A stretch of DNA of 64,000 nucleotides, from contig JABDBQ010000005.1 in assembly GCA_013288555.1 (NCBI GenBank), positions 1-64,000 on the forward strand, read 5' to 3'. Source of the DNA: Bacteroidota bacterium (lineage in GTDB: Bacteria > Bacteroidota > Bacteroidia > CAILMK01). The notes below the pieces were generated by a model. That model searched no databases. It was not told the origin of the DNA and saw only the letters and a list, made by a program, of their open reading frames with translations. This document shows positions 1 through 8,333 of this stretch, one piece after another. Each line of letters begins with the position of its first letter. Positions within the stretch are counted from its first letter, which is position 1. Both the position numbers and the translations under genes were made by a program.

Positions 1-326
1 TTTTCAGGATTTGCTATAAGATTGTCTATAGATATTTTCAGAACATCCGGAATACTCCGTTTTGTTTTTCAAATACTTACATGGGTTTTCATGACAATTC
101 TAAATAATATTATGCAGACTGCAAAAAAAGTTTTTTTGTATGTGTTTGTTTTTCCTTTTTGCGACCCTGATAACAAACAGCATTATTTAATTTAGCTCCC
201 CATCAGAATCTTTCGCAGAGGATTCTTACGACTACTCATACATAAACCTAAGAGCCCCTGAAGCATCATGCGTTCTGATACATTATGCAAGTGGCGACTC
301 TGAGGGAAAGATAATACAGCATTCTA
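1..326. other. Non-coding left edge
   Basis: No convincing gene is visible in these 326 bases. Plus-strand frame 1 is open from base 1 to a stop at 193-195. Its translation is a featureless Phe/Ile-rich string read from T-rich DNA, so I do not call it a gene end. A short inverted repeat (AGAATC near 205, GATTCT near 220) lies downstream of the minus-strand trio and could contribute to its 3' end, but no terminator T-tract follows it. Confidence 0.4.
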
Positions 327-611
327 TCAAAGATCTGGCACAAGCTCACGCAATTGAGAAAACCTTAGTATCATTTTTGCGTCTTCCGCTTTTACATTCC
401 ATACAGGTTTTGAATGGGAGAATTTATAAATCTGCCCACCGGCCAGGCTTTTTATAAATAAGGAACGGCTGCCTGTATATTCAAATTTGAAATAAGCAGG
501 TGCTGAGCTTATTAATGATTGAGTTTTCGCCACAAAGCTATCTGGATCCTTATGACTGAACGATGGACGGCTGTTGCTTAACGCTTGTCTTTTATTACCA
601 CAGTTACACAT
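327..611 (-). CDS. Small Cys-containing hypothetical protein
   Basis: This 94-aa protein starts at an ATG and opens with MCNCGNKRQ, a Cys-x-Cys N-terminus followed by basic residues. There is no signal peptide or membrane segment; the rest is a mixed, moderately basic sequence. It is the last gene of a minus-strand trio, 9 bases after the DUF1360 gene, and is presumably co-transcribed with it. I have seen short proteins beginning with similar Met-Cys-x-Cys motifs in Bacteroidota beside DUF1360 genes, but that is recollection and not a family assignment. The paired Cys could bind metal or accept a modification (inference). Function unknown. Confidence 0.6.
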   Translation of the reverse strand: MCNCGNKRQALSNSRPSFSHKDPDSFVAKTQSLISSAPAYFKFEYTGSRSLFIKSLAGGQIYKFSHSKPVWNVKAEDAKMILRFSQLRELVPDL

Positions 612-620
612 ATTTATAAT

Positions 621-908
621 TTAATTTAATTGGGTTCTATTTGAAATTTTTTCCAACAAAATAGCGCCTCCTGAGAGTGCGAGCCACAATAAGATCTTTT
701 GATCCCATCCGGTTGCGAAGTAGAAGCCGGGTAGCAACGCCACCCATAAGGAAAGACAATAGAAGCAGTCCATAAGCTGGCCGAAAAAACCATTCCCGGC
801 CAACTTCCTTATTTTAAATATAAGATCAAATGGACCATCTTCCGCCTGTATCAGATGGGTGACGCGCCAAACGGCAAGTAGCATTAGAATGAATTGCAAA
901 ACCGACAT
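621..908 (-). CDS. DUF1360 family membrane protein
   Basis: This 95-aa protein resembles DUF1360. The N-terminal hydrophobic stretch leads into AVWRVTHLIQAEDGPFD, then GNGFFGQLMDCFYCLSLWVA, which is the conserved Cys-x-x-Cys in a Trp-rich context typical of the family, and then a second hydrophobic stretch (about residues 66-85). Two or three membrane helices are likely. Family members occur in Gram-positive spore formers (a B. subtilis sporulation protein belongs here as I recall) and in assorted other bacteria; no biochemical role is established. It lies 2 bases downstream of the 787-aa gene, which implies one transcript. Confidence 0.75.
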   Translation of the reverse strand: MSVLQFILMLLAVWRVTHLIQAEDGPFDLIFKIRKLAGNGFFGQLMDCFYCLSLWVALLPGFYFATGWDQKILLWLALSGGAILLEKISNRTQLN

Positions 909-910
909 AT

Positions 911-3274
911 TTATGGTAATCTTTCAACGGCAACTGAGCCGCTTGCCTGGTAAGTGCCTGTTATGCCAGTGTTATACCCATTGGTTTCTCTTTTGTTAGC
1001 TGTAAGATATACTGACAAAACGGTATAACTTTCAGTAGCTGTCAGCCATTTGCCATTAGGCATTGATGGAGGTATAAAAGAGATCTGATGCGGATTGTAA
1101 TCACCAAAGCGGTTCATTTCACCTGTCCCGTGATATCCCGGGCATCCGTTACCATCAGAATTAAAGGGATTAGAGCCTGATAATATTGCCGGATTGGCTG
1201 ATGCAGGACTTACAGGGTAATTGACAATCGGTGTAAAGCCGGGTGTATTGCATTTGGAAAATGACAGATTGTATGAATCCATAAAACCCCATTTATCATT
1301 TGCCTGGAAGGTAACATTTAGAGGTGCATTGAGGTAGGCTTCGCTCATCCGGTAAAGATTGCACTCTGCTTCAACGATATTGACCCCGTCAGCTACAAAC
1401 GAAACGTCATTTAATGAAAAACCAAGAGGGTTATTATCAATATACAATGCAATCATATCACTGAATCCCGGAATAAAATTGAGAGAGGCATCATAGCATT
1501 CCACAATAAAGTAAACCGTTCCGGGCGCGCTACCCTGGTAAATATTTGTGTGAAGCTGCATATACCTGTCAATCTGGGAGAACTCCCATCCCAGGCTGCT
1601 GTTTGTCAACACAAGCTGGATATTCTGATAAAGTGGTACATTAGGAATTGATCCGCCATTATTTATTGTATGTGTAAATGGCCCTACCAGGTCTCCATTA
1701 TAATTTGGCAGGCCCTCGTTCTGGTATTTGGGATGCAGGTATGTCTCATTCACATATTGCCAGCTGTTGCCATCCTTGCTATAGCGTATGGAATAGTAGG
1801 CCACATTTGGATTGTTCATGCAGCCGCGTACATCTATCATTCCCGCCCAGCATGCACAATCAACAGAAAAACCTGCCAGGGAACTATGCACTGTTATCCT
1901 GCCGTCTGGCCTCAGATGATTGTTATCTCCATTTCTGTCAAGAGCAGATACGCCTGATATCATCGTTGAAATATCAGTGCTGGTATTTTGGTTTCCACCA
2001 ATAAATACATCTCCGAGTGAACCGATAAGGTTTCCATCTGTACAAATGATTCCTTTTGCTGGAATTTGCGAATCAGGAATGCAAAGGTTGAGATGAAAAA
2101 GATTAGGAATGTTATAATATGGTGCGCTTTCATACAAGACCTGGGTGGAGGGGTTGGTATTATTCACACTTGCAATGATATCCGGGCGCCATTGTACATG
2201 ATAATCTTCCCCGGCAGCGGTATTGTCAAAGGCTTCTACCAAAAGGTCAACAACACTTTGGGTAAATCTTAAAATATAATTGCCTTTCTGATCGGTTACT
2301 ATAGCTCCGAGTGGAAATTTCGGACCCGTACCGGTATATGGTCCTCCTGCCAGTTCTGATGGTGAACGATCATAATCAGAAAACCTGACTGCTAAAAAAG
2401 GAGCAGGGGAGGAAGCGACTTCCCAGCAAGGTAACTGATTCAAAGCTTTTGCGATAGATATATTGTCATATTGATATAGCATTCTTGATCCGGCTGGGTT
2501 TGTTACAATGTTTTTTTCAAACCTGAGTTCAGTCATGCTATTGTTGGAAACAGGAGTACTGCCATCTTTTGCGAATTTCTTTTTAGCATCGTTTGATGCT
2601 GGAATTTCAGAAACAAGTTTGCTGTACAGCGTTCCCATCCTTGCTACCTGTGCCGAAGAATCCTGCAGGTTTATCATGATCGGGGTAAATGGTCCCGGAT
2701 CAGGCGGATTTGGATTTACGAGCCCAATGCGTTCCGGGTATAAAAGCTGTACGACTTGTTTAATGGCAGGGTTAAGCAGCGCCTGGTTAAGTGCAGCCTG
2801 GGTTTCTATAACAAGCCAGCCGTTGTAGCAAGGATTAAAGCAAGCATCATTATATGTTGATACTGTGCCATAAACCAAAAACTCATCCGGATAGCCCACT
2901 GGAGAACCGGCAGCTGTAACCGGCATGGAACATCTCAAGATCAGGTCATCCAGGACCGGGTCATTGGTGCTGGTACCTCTATCATTTGACTTGATATCGA
3001 AATGATATTTGTTTCCGGTTTTAACAGGGAAAGAAATTTCAGTATCAGAACTTTGAAATCCGGCTCCCTGGTTTGCCTGAATGTCAATAGTCCATAATGT
3101 ATCAGGCGCTACATTTACGAAAACATCCGGACTGGCACTGAGTGCCGGATGCACACCATCATAATTTGTGCCATTTGCGTTTCCATTTGTCCCGCTGACA
3201 ATATATTGCCTGCTGGTGTTGTCTTCAGTTGATTGTACGTGGATTGTCCACGGACCTTGCATTGAAATGTACAT
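911..3274 (-). CDS. Large hypothetical protein, no signal peptide
   Basis: This 787-aa protein starts at an ATG (a second Met is at residue 5) with no hydrophobic leader, so Sec or T9SS export is not indicated. It is rich in Asn, Gly, Pro, Ser and Tyr with short beta-prone segments, a composition more like an extracellular or particle protein than an enzyme. A Cys cluster (DCACWAGMIDVRGC, roughly residues 475-488) and several single Cys occur. I recognise no domain. It is the first gene of the trio, and its promoter box lies about 100 bases upstream between two 9-bp inverted repeats. Particle, tail-fibre-like or cell-surface roles are all possible; none is demonstrated. Confidence 0.65.
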   Translation of the reverse strand: MYISMQGPWTIHVQSTEDNTSRQYIVSGTNGNANGTNYDGVHPALSASPDVFVNVAPDTLWTIDIQANQGAGFQSSDTEISFPVKTGNKYHFDIKSNDRGTSTNDPVLDDLILRCSMPVTAAGSPVGYPDEFLVYGTVSTYNDACFNPCYNGWLVIETQAALNQALLNPAIKQVVQLLYPERIGLVNPNPPDPGPFTPIMINLQDSSAQVARMGTLYSKLVSEIPASNDAKKKFAKDGSTPVSNNSMTELRFEKNIVTNPAGSRMLYQYDNISIAKALNQLPCWEVASSPAPFLAVRFSDYDRSPSELAGGPYTGTGPKFPLGAIVTDQKGNYILRFTQSVVDLLVEAFDNTAAGEDYHVQWRPDIIASVNNTNPSTQVLYESAPYYNIPNLFHLNLCIPDSQIPAKGIICTDGNLIGSLGDVFIGGNQNTSTDISTMISGVSALDRNGDNNHLRPDGRITVHSSLAGFSVDCACWAGMIDVRGCMNNPNVAYYSIRYSKDGNSWQYVNETYLHPKYQNEGLPNYNGDLVGPFTHTINNGGSIPNVPLYQNIQLVLTNSSLGWEFSQIDRYMQLHTNIYQGSAPGTVYFIVECYDASLNFIPGFSDMIALYIDNNPLGFSLNDVSFVADGVNIVEAECNLYRMSEAYLNAPLNVTFQANDKWGFMDSYNLSFSKCNTPGFTPIVNYPVSPASANPAILSGSNPFNSDGNGCPGYHGTGEMNRFGDYNPHQISFIPPSMPNGKWLTATESYTVLSVYLTANKRETNGYNTGITGTYQASGSVAVERLP

Positions 3275-3353
3275 ATTTTTTGTATTTATTTTTTTTGCCT
3301 ACTCTATGCGCTTTTCGGCTACCGCGTTTTTTTATTTTTATTTTGCATCAGGG

Positions 3354-3419
3354 CCTGTAAACTTTATCGGAGCCAAAATTATATCGACTATTTACCTGCG
3401 AAAAGGACAGGTTTACAGG
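3354..3419. promoter_or_regulatory. Inverted repeat around trio promoter
   Basis: CCTGTAAAC (3354-3362) and GTTTACAGG (3411-3419) are perfect 9-bp inverted copies. Between them, on the minus strand, lies TAATTTTG (3381-3374), a match to the Bacteroidota -7 box, oriented to transcribe the 787-aa gene. The arrangement could be an operator pair or a long-loop stem; which of these is inference. Confidence 0.45.
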
Positions 3420-3782
3420 CGATGTGTTTGGGTTCATAACCGGCGGGAACATGGTTGCAGAAGGATTTACTCAGGTGTGATAGAATAATTGAAAGAAGCC
3501 TGATTCAAATAGCGGACGGGTATTTCACATGCGCCAAATCCGGATTTTTTTGCTAATCCATTATTAATTTATAAGCGGGAGTTTTGAGATGTAAGTGGGA
3601 GGATGTGAATACCGGCGGGCGAAAAAGAGATTCTATACCTCTGAAAAAAAGGATAAAACTCAATAATATAACCTCATAACATTTTATTTTACCAAAATTA
3701 TTAATAGGTTTGGCATGTCAAAAGATCTTTTCTAAAGCTTTTTAAACACCATTTTTATTCAAAAATTTCAAAAAAAAACGTC
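3420..3782. promoter_or_regulatory. Intergenic region with promoter for signalling operon
   Basis: No gene is seen here. TAGGTTTG at 3705-3712, followed by GC, matches the -7 box TAnnTTTG and faces the gene starting at 3783. It would give a leader of about 65 bases ending in an A-rich stretch. No clear -33 TTTG is present at the usual distance. The remainder (3420-3700) shows no repeat or RNA-like structure that I can support. Confidence 0.45.
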
Positions 3783-4517
3783 ATGAAAAAATTCTTAATT
3801 TATTTTCTCTTGCTTTTAGTCATCTGCCTATCCATAATGTTATATACATACTGGAGAAAATGCGCCGAATGCGATAAAAACAATTGCAATCAGAAAAGGC
3901 CGGCCGATAGCGGAAAAGTGAGGGATATTCCTATAAAAGGCAAAAATGTGCTTTTTTCAATCACTCATAAAAACACACTGCTTCTTTATGTAAAAGATTC
4001 ATCAGCCTCATCGCATTATAAAATCATTGATTCTCTTTCCCTGCTATCTGGCGTAGGTATATCTGTTGATCAAAAGAAAACATCGTTGCATATCACAGAC
4101 CCTTATATTCCTGCAGGTTATTGTATTATGGGGATAGATGAATCGTTATTCAACCCGTCAGATCCAGGGCTTATTGCTATAGAAAACCGCAGCCAGGCAA
4201 TGGTAAATCAATCAAATGCTGCGGCTTATCTTTTGAATGATGCAACAGATCCAAACAATCCCCTCAACCCGAAGTTAGGATGTTTTGGAATTCCAATTCC
4301 TGGTGGCCTGGGAACCCCTACTTTGAGGGTAAGGGGGGTAGCAACCGGGATGGGCGTTTCCAGTAGTGTTGAGCCAATGTGTACTTATTTCGATTTTTCT
4401 TTAAGCAACACAGTTTATCTGCAGGTTGATCCTTCGTATCCGAACCTGCTTTTGATCGGATATCCTGCTCCCGGACGAACCAATCTTATTATTTCTCAGG
4501 GGCCTGTAATTCAATAA
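3783..4517 (+). CDS. Membrane-anchored hypothetical protein
   Basis: This 244-aa protein has one N-terminal hydrophobic segment (about residues 4-23), then a short Cys-rich basic stretch (KCAECDKNNCNQKRP), then a soluble domain probably facing the periplasm. The soluble part carries small Gly/Pro-rich motifs such as GCFGIPIPGGLG and no recognised domain. The segment could be an uncleaved anchor or a signal peptide. Only 3 bases separate its stop from the histidine kinase gene, so it is almost certainly co-transcribed and may be an accessory or sensory partner of that kinase (inference). Function unknown. Confidence 0.65.
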   Translation: MKKFLIYFLLLLVICLSIMLYTYWRKCAECDKNNCNQKRPADSGKVRDIPIKGKNVLFSITHKNTLLLYVKDSSASSHYKIIDSLSLLSGVGISVDQKKTSLHITDPYIPAGYCIMGIDESLFNPSDPGLIAIENRSQAMVNQSNAAAYLLNDATDPNNPLNPKLGCFGIPIPGGLGTPTLRVRGVATGMGVSSSVEPMCTYFDFSLSNTVYLQVDPSYPNLLLIGYPAPGRTNLIISQGPVIQ

Positions 4518-4520
4518 AGA

Positions 4521-6467
4521 ATGATGACAAGGCTCTTTTTGGCTCTTAATATTTTATTGACCGGTTCAATACTATTGTCCTGTCAATCAGGGAATCATTC
4601 TCCTGAGAGTCGAAAAAACATCACAGCTGGCCCGAGTGAAACTGACACTATTTTTAAAAAAGTCAATTCGCTTATCCTGAATTATCCTGATAGTGCAAGG
4701 CCATTTGTAGAAGAAAACCTGGGAAAGGCTTTAAAAAGAAATGACCCGAAAGAACTGGCTGTCGCTTATTTTCTAGATGGGAAACTGCATCGGTATAAAT
4801 CACAATATCCTGCTGCCATGCAGGAATATGTGAAATCCCTTGAAATATGCAAAAACAATGGCTTTTTGAAACTGGAATGCCAGAATAATATTCAAATTGG
4901 GTTTATATATTACCTGGAAGAGAAATTCCCTGATGCTGAAAAAGAGGGCGAGGGTACATTGGAATTGGCTGACAGACTGGGCGATAAAGAGGAAATTGCA
5001 GGTGCCCTCAATTTGATAGGGATAAGCACTGCAAAACAAAATAAATATGACTCCGCGATGGTTATACTTAAGAAGGCTTTGCAAATAAGACTGCGGCTTG
5101 GACAAAAAGATGAAGCCGGATGGGTATATATCAATATCGGGAACCTCTACAATAGCAGGAATAATTACGACAGTTCTTTATGGTATTTCAATACAGCCCT
5201 TAATTTAGCTACTTCATTAAATAATGCTTATCAGCAATCCATTGCTTTAAATAATATCGGTTGGCTCAATCATATCATTGGAAAAGAGAAAGAGGCTATT
5301 CAATATGAGGAAAAGGCGGCAAAAATCGCCTTTAAACGAAATGATTATGAACTTCTTGCGGGTATTTATGAAAACCTGGGACTCTTTTATGCCATTACCA
5401 ATAATTTTATAGCTGCCTATAGCGCAGATACCTCCTATACAAGTTTTAATGACCTGGTATATGGCGTAAATAAAACCAATGCGGTGATAGAAACACAGAT
5501 CAAGTATGAAACCAAAGAAAAAGAACACCAGAATGATCGCCTGAAACTCCAGATCAATTTATTCGTAGCAGGACTTGCTTTTATATTACTATTAACCATT
5601 CTTCTTTTCAACCGCAACCGTATCATCACAAAAGCCAAGAAAAAAGTGGAAACAGTTGTAAACGAGCTTACCATCGCGCAGCAGAAATTGAAAGAATCTG
5701 AAAAAGAACTTGAGAATAAGGTCGAAGTAAGAACTTCAGAGCTTGCAAACGCCAATGAACAACTGATTCATGAAATTGAAGAAAAAAACAAGGCTGAAGC
5801 TGAGCTTATTGAGTTTAACAAAAAGGTGGCCGAGCTGCAAATGACCTCTTTGCGCCTGCAAATGAATCCACATTTTATTTTCAATTCCCTTAACTCTATC
5901 CAGCATTTCATTTACAATAACAATAAGGAAGAAGCGGCCGGTTATCTTGCGAAATTTTCAAGCCTCATCCGCCAGATATTGGAGCATGCCAATGAAAATA
6001 CCATTGTTCCTGCTGACGACCTGAAAATGTTGCAGTTATACCTTGAGCTCGAGATGCTGCGCTTTGATCATAAATTTGAATATGAACTGGATATTGACCC
6101 GGATATTGATATCCATAACATAGAAATACCTTCCATGCTTATACAGCCGTTTGTGGAAAATGCGATCCTGCATGGCCTTGTTCCAAAAGAAAACGGGAAA
6201 GGCAAGATCATCATCAGGTTACGTAAAAATAAAAATTCCATAGAATGCATTATCGAGGATAACGGCATTGGCCGGGATAAGTCTGTTGAAGTAAACGCCA
6301 AAAGTATCAGGAATAAGAAGTCTTTGGGTATCAAGGTTTCCCGCGAAAGGCTTGCAATGCTTAATACAGATGAAGAAAATGAGGGCTCCGTGGCCATCAC
6401 AGACCTGAAAGACCTGAAAGGAAACCCGCTCGGTACCCGTGTGGAAATAAGGATACCAATTGACTAA
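4521..6467 (+). CDS. TPR sensor histidine kinase, LytS/YehU type
   Basis: This 648-aa sensor kinase starts with a hydrophobic leader ending LLSC (Cys 21), a plausible lipoprotein signal. Residues about 75-310 are tetratricopeptide-type helical repeats in the predicted periplasmic part. One membrane helix follows (about 345-364), then a long coiled coil (370-440). The His_kinase domain (PF06580 type) has the phosphoacceptor in NPHFIFNSLNSI (His 451). A GHKL ATPase domain follows, with PFVENAILHGL (N box) and EDNGIGRDKS (G1 box). The LytTR regulator 27 bases downstream is the expected cognate partner. An all-helical TPR sensor suggests a protein or peptide ligand, which is inference. Confidence 0.9.
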   Translation: MMTRLFLALNILLTGSILLSCQSGNHSPESRKNITAGPSETDTIFKKVNSLILNYPDSARPFVEENLGKALKRNDPKELAVAYFLDGKLHRYKSQYPAAMQEYVKSLEICKNNGFLKLECQNNIQIGFIYYLEEKFPDAEKEGEGTLELADRLGDKEEIAGALNLIGISTAKQNKYDSAMVILKKALQIRLRLGQKDEAGWVYINIGNLYNSRNNYDSSLWYFNTALNLATSLNNAYQQSIALNNIGWLNHIIGKEKEAIQYEEKAAKIAFKRNDYELLAGIYENLGLFYAITNNFIAAYSADTSYTSFNDLVYGVNKTNAVIETQIKYETKEKEHQNDRLKLQINLFVAGLAFILLLTILLFNRNRIITKAKKKVETVVNELTIAQQKLKESEKELENKVEVRTSELANANEQLIHEIEEKNKAEAELIEFNKKVAELQMTSLRLQMNPHFIFNSLNSIQHFIYNNNKEEAAGYLAKFSSLIRQILEHANENTIVPADDLKMLQLYLELEMLRFDHKFEYELDIDPDIDIHNIEIPSMLIQPFVENAILHGLVPKENGKGKIIIRLRKNKNSIECIIEDNGIGRDKSVEVNAKSIRNKKSLGIKVSRERLAMLNTDEENEGSVAITDLKDLKGNPLGTRVEIRIPID

Positions 6468-6494
6468 AATGAATCTATTAAATGTGATGATATT

Positions 6495-7244
6495 ATGATT
6501 AATACAATCATTGTAGAAGACGAAACCCGAAGCAGGCTTCTCCTGAAAGATATGCTTAAGGATAATTTCCCGGAAATTTGTGTACTCGCTGAAGCTGAAG
6601 ACGTTAATACCGCAAAACAAGCTATTGAAACAGTAAGACCGCAACTTGTATTTATGGACATTGAACTGAAAAACGGCAACAGTATTGATATGCTGAACCA
6701 GATTGGGAATATAGACTTTGAGATCATATTTACTACTGCATTTGACAGCTATGCACTTAAAGCTTTTAAATTCTGTGCGATAGACTACCTGTTGAAGCCC
6801 ATAGGACTGGAAGAATTTAAAGATGCCGTGAAAAGGGCACAAAAAAGAATCGAAAAAAATGCAGTAGTAGGTTACCTGGATGTCATGATGCAAAACATGA
6901 AAAACACAAATTTTGCGGAGCATCAGATTGCGTTACCTACTACGGAAGGCCTCATGTTTGTAAAGGTAAATGATATTTTGTATTGTGAAGGAGATGGCGC
7001 CTATACGCATGTGATTTTGAGAAATCAAAAAAAAATAATGACTTCACGATACCTGAAAGAATTTGAGACAATGCTTGCAGAATATCATTTTTGCCGGATA
7101 CACCATTCCCATCTCATCAACCTGAATGAGATACAAAAATATGTAAGAGGAGAAGGCGGTTATGTTATTATGAATGATGGCGTTATGCTTGATGTCGCCA
7201 AAAGGAAAAAAGAATTTTTTCTAAATTCTTTTAGCAGGATATAA
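6495..7244 (+). CDS. LytTR family response regulator
   Basis: This 249-aa two-component regulator has an N-terminal receiver domain (residues 1-120) with the acidic pocket at VEDE, phosphoacceptor Asp 55 in LVFMDIEL, and Lys in the conserved LLKPIG loop. The C-terminal LytTR DNA-binding domain (about 145-245) contains the family signature around YCEGDGAYTHV and FCRIHHSHLINL. It follows the LytS-type kinase at 4521-6467, the classic LytS/LytR pairing in Bacteroidota, often used for envelope or surface functions. Its targets cannot be read from the window; the upstream gene of the same operon and the divergent 787-aa gene are reasonable candidates (inference). Confidence 0.93.
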   Translation: MINTIIVEDETRSRLLLKDMLKDNFPEICVLAEAEDVNTAKQAIETVRPQLVFMDIELKNGNSIDMLNQIGNIDFEIIFTTAFDSYALKAFKFCAIDYLLKPIGLEEFKDAVKRAQKRIEKNAVVGYLDVMMQNMKNTNFAEHQIALPTTEGLMFVKVNDILYCEGDGAYTHVILRNQKKIMTSRYLKEFETMLAEYHFCRIHHSHLINLNEIQKYVRGEGGYVIMNDGVMLDVAKRKKEFFLNSFSRI

Positions 7245-7337
7245 AATTAAGATCCTCCTTTATTTACTTTCCATCAAAGTCTTTCCAAAAGGTTCTTTGC
7301 GTTATTGAAACAGGAATGATTTAAGGTCTATTTTTCC

Positions 7338-7400
7338 CCTCAGGGTCTCCCGCGGTACCAAACCATATTCCAATCGGTACACATTAAGGGGACCCTGAGG
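7338..7400. repeat. Long-armed inverted repeat
   Basis: CCTCAGGGTC (7338-7347) is the exact reverse complement of GACCCTGAGG (7391-7400). The pairing continues inward through CCC/GGG with one bulged T, giving arms of about 13 bp around a loop of about 36 bases. The loop also holds two direct CGGTAC copies. No T-tract follows, so it is a poor intrinsic terminator; it may be a transcript 3' structure or a repeat remnant. Confidence 0.6.
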
Positions 7401-7457
7401 TCTACTCGTAAGCAAACCTGTTTTGGCGGGACTCTCGGCATAGCTAATTTAACAGAT

Positions 7458-7532
7458 CGCTCTTCCGGAGCGAAAAATCGTATGGTTCAATATTAATCTA
7501 CAAACAGTTGGCTCCGCTGGAGCCATTTTTCG
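7458..7532. repeat. Nested GC hairpins with AT outer stem
   Basis: Two compact hairpins, CGCTC-N5-GAGCG (7458-7472) and GGCTCC-GCT-GGAGCC (7510-7524), are linked by an inverted pair CGAAAAAT (7471-7478) and ATTTTTCG (7525-7532). Their form, a gctccggagc-like core with an attached AT block, resembles dispersed intergenic repeats I associate with Bacteroidota genomes. Confidence 0.55.
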
Positions 7533-7705
7533 CGCATTCAAAAAAAGTAAAACATTTTCAAAAATATTTTCACTTGTAACGTATTGAAATAATACAAGTT
7601 AAAAAATATTTTTTTAAGACACCCACCCACTTTTGCTGTTCACTATATATGTATATAAAAGCAGGCATAAGGGATAAGGCGTAAGGGAATTCAAGAAATG
7701 ATCAA

Positions 7706-7722
7706 TCCCGAATAAGTCGGGA
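7706..7722. repeat. TCCCGA-N5-TCGGGA hairpin, copy 1
   Basis: A perfect 6-bp stem, TCCCGA (7706-7711) and TCGGGA (7717-7722), with a 5-base loop ATAAG. An identical stem with a different loop is found at 7865-7881; stem conservation with loop variation is what a REP-like palindrome would show. Confidence 0.6.
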
Positions 7723-7864
7723 CAAGTTAATCAATAAGAAAAGACAAAATGAAAAGAACCTGTCTTCGCAAAGGCTTCGTCGGGCGAAGAAAGATAAACC
7801 TGCCACCGAATTCTCGGTACAAGCTTTTTTGGGCATTTCAGTCTGTATTTTCCCTGTTATCGCC

Positions 7865-7881
7865 TCCCGAAGAGGTCGGGA
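7865..7881. repeat. TCCCGA-N5-TCGGGA hairpin, copy 2
   Basis: Same stem as at 7706-7722 (TCCCGA 7865-7870, TCGGGA 7876-7881) with loop AGAGG. Both copies are followed by AC. Confidence 0.6.
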
Positions 7882-8333
7882 CAGGTGTTATTTGTCAATG
7901 AGTTACGTGTAAGATATTTAAATTCAATAAGTTAAAAATGATAAAAATAAATTTCCTGTTATATCAGGGAAAACTGGCCAGAATGGTCAAAAAAGGCTGG
8001 CGCAAGAGAAAATCATGTGTCAGCCACTTACGCTTTATGCCTAACCACTTATGCCTGATATAACGTTCACTTTAAAACCTGTAAACCAATATGATAGCGT
8101 TCTAAAATTTAGAAAGTGTTCACCTTTCGGTACAAATGCACACCCAAACGTGACAGCTAATCCATTCATTTTAAACAGATAAACCAATAATTATAAAGAA
8201 AAAATTAAAAATGTATAGTATAGCGAACAGCAAGGATATTGAAAATGAACCAGAAAGAGAGAAGGCAGAAGTGAGATATTTAAACATCACCTCTCTGTTT
8301 GATCTGTATTCGCCACAACCCGGTTTACAGATG

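Larger units (their letters stand above)
7662..8057. repeat. 396-bp element with terminal inverted repeats
   Basis: CAGGCATAAG at 7662-7671 is exactly mirrored by CTTATGCCTG at 8048-8057. Each end continues with further degenerate AGGCRTAAG-like units: AAGGCGTAAG at 7677-7686 on the left, and on the right GCATAAAGCGTAAG read on the minus strand over 8027-8040. The interior has four small hairpins and no transposase frame. This is consistent with a MITE-like or REP-derived element; no target-site duplication was identified. Confidence 0.45.

Noticed and set aside
1..195. Open plus-strand frame 1 from the window edge to a stop at 193
   Set aside because: The 64 codons are Phe/Ile/Val-rich and follow T-rich DNA; there is no motif, and chance openness is likely in this composition.
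7749..7901. 50-codon plus-strand frame in the structured intergenic region
   Set aside because: It runs through three hairpins (7763-7790, 7805-7818, 7865-7881), so its sequence is dictated by palindromes, and it has no recognisable protein features.
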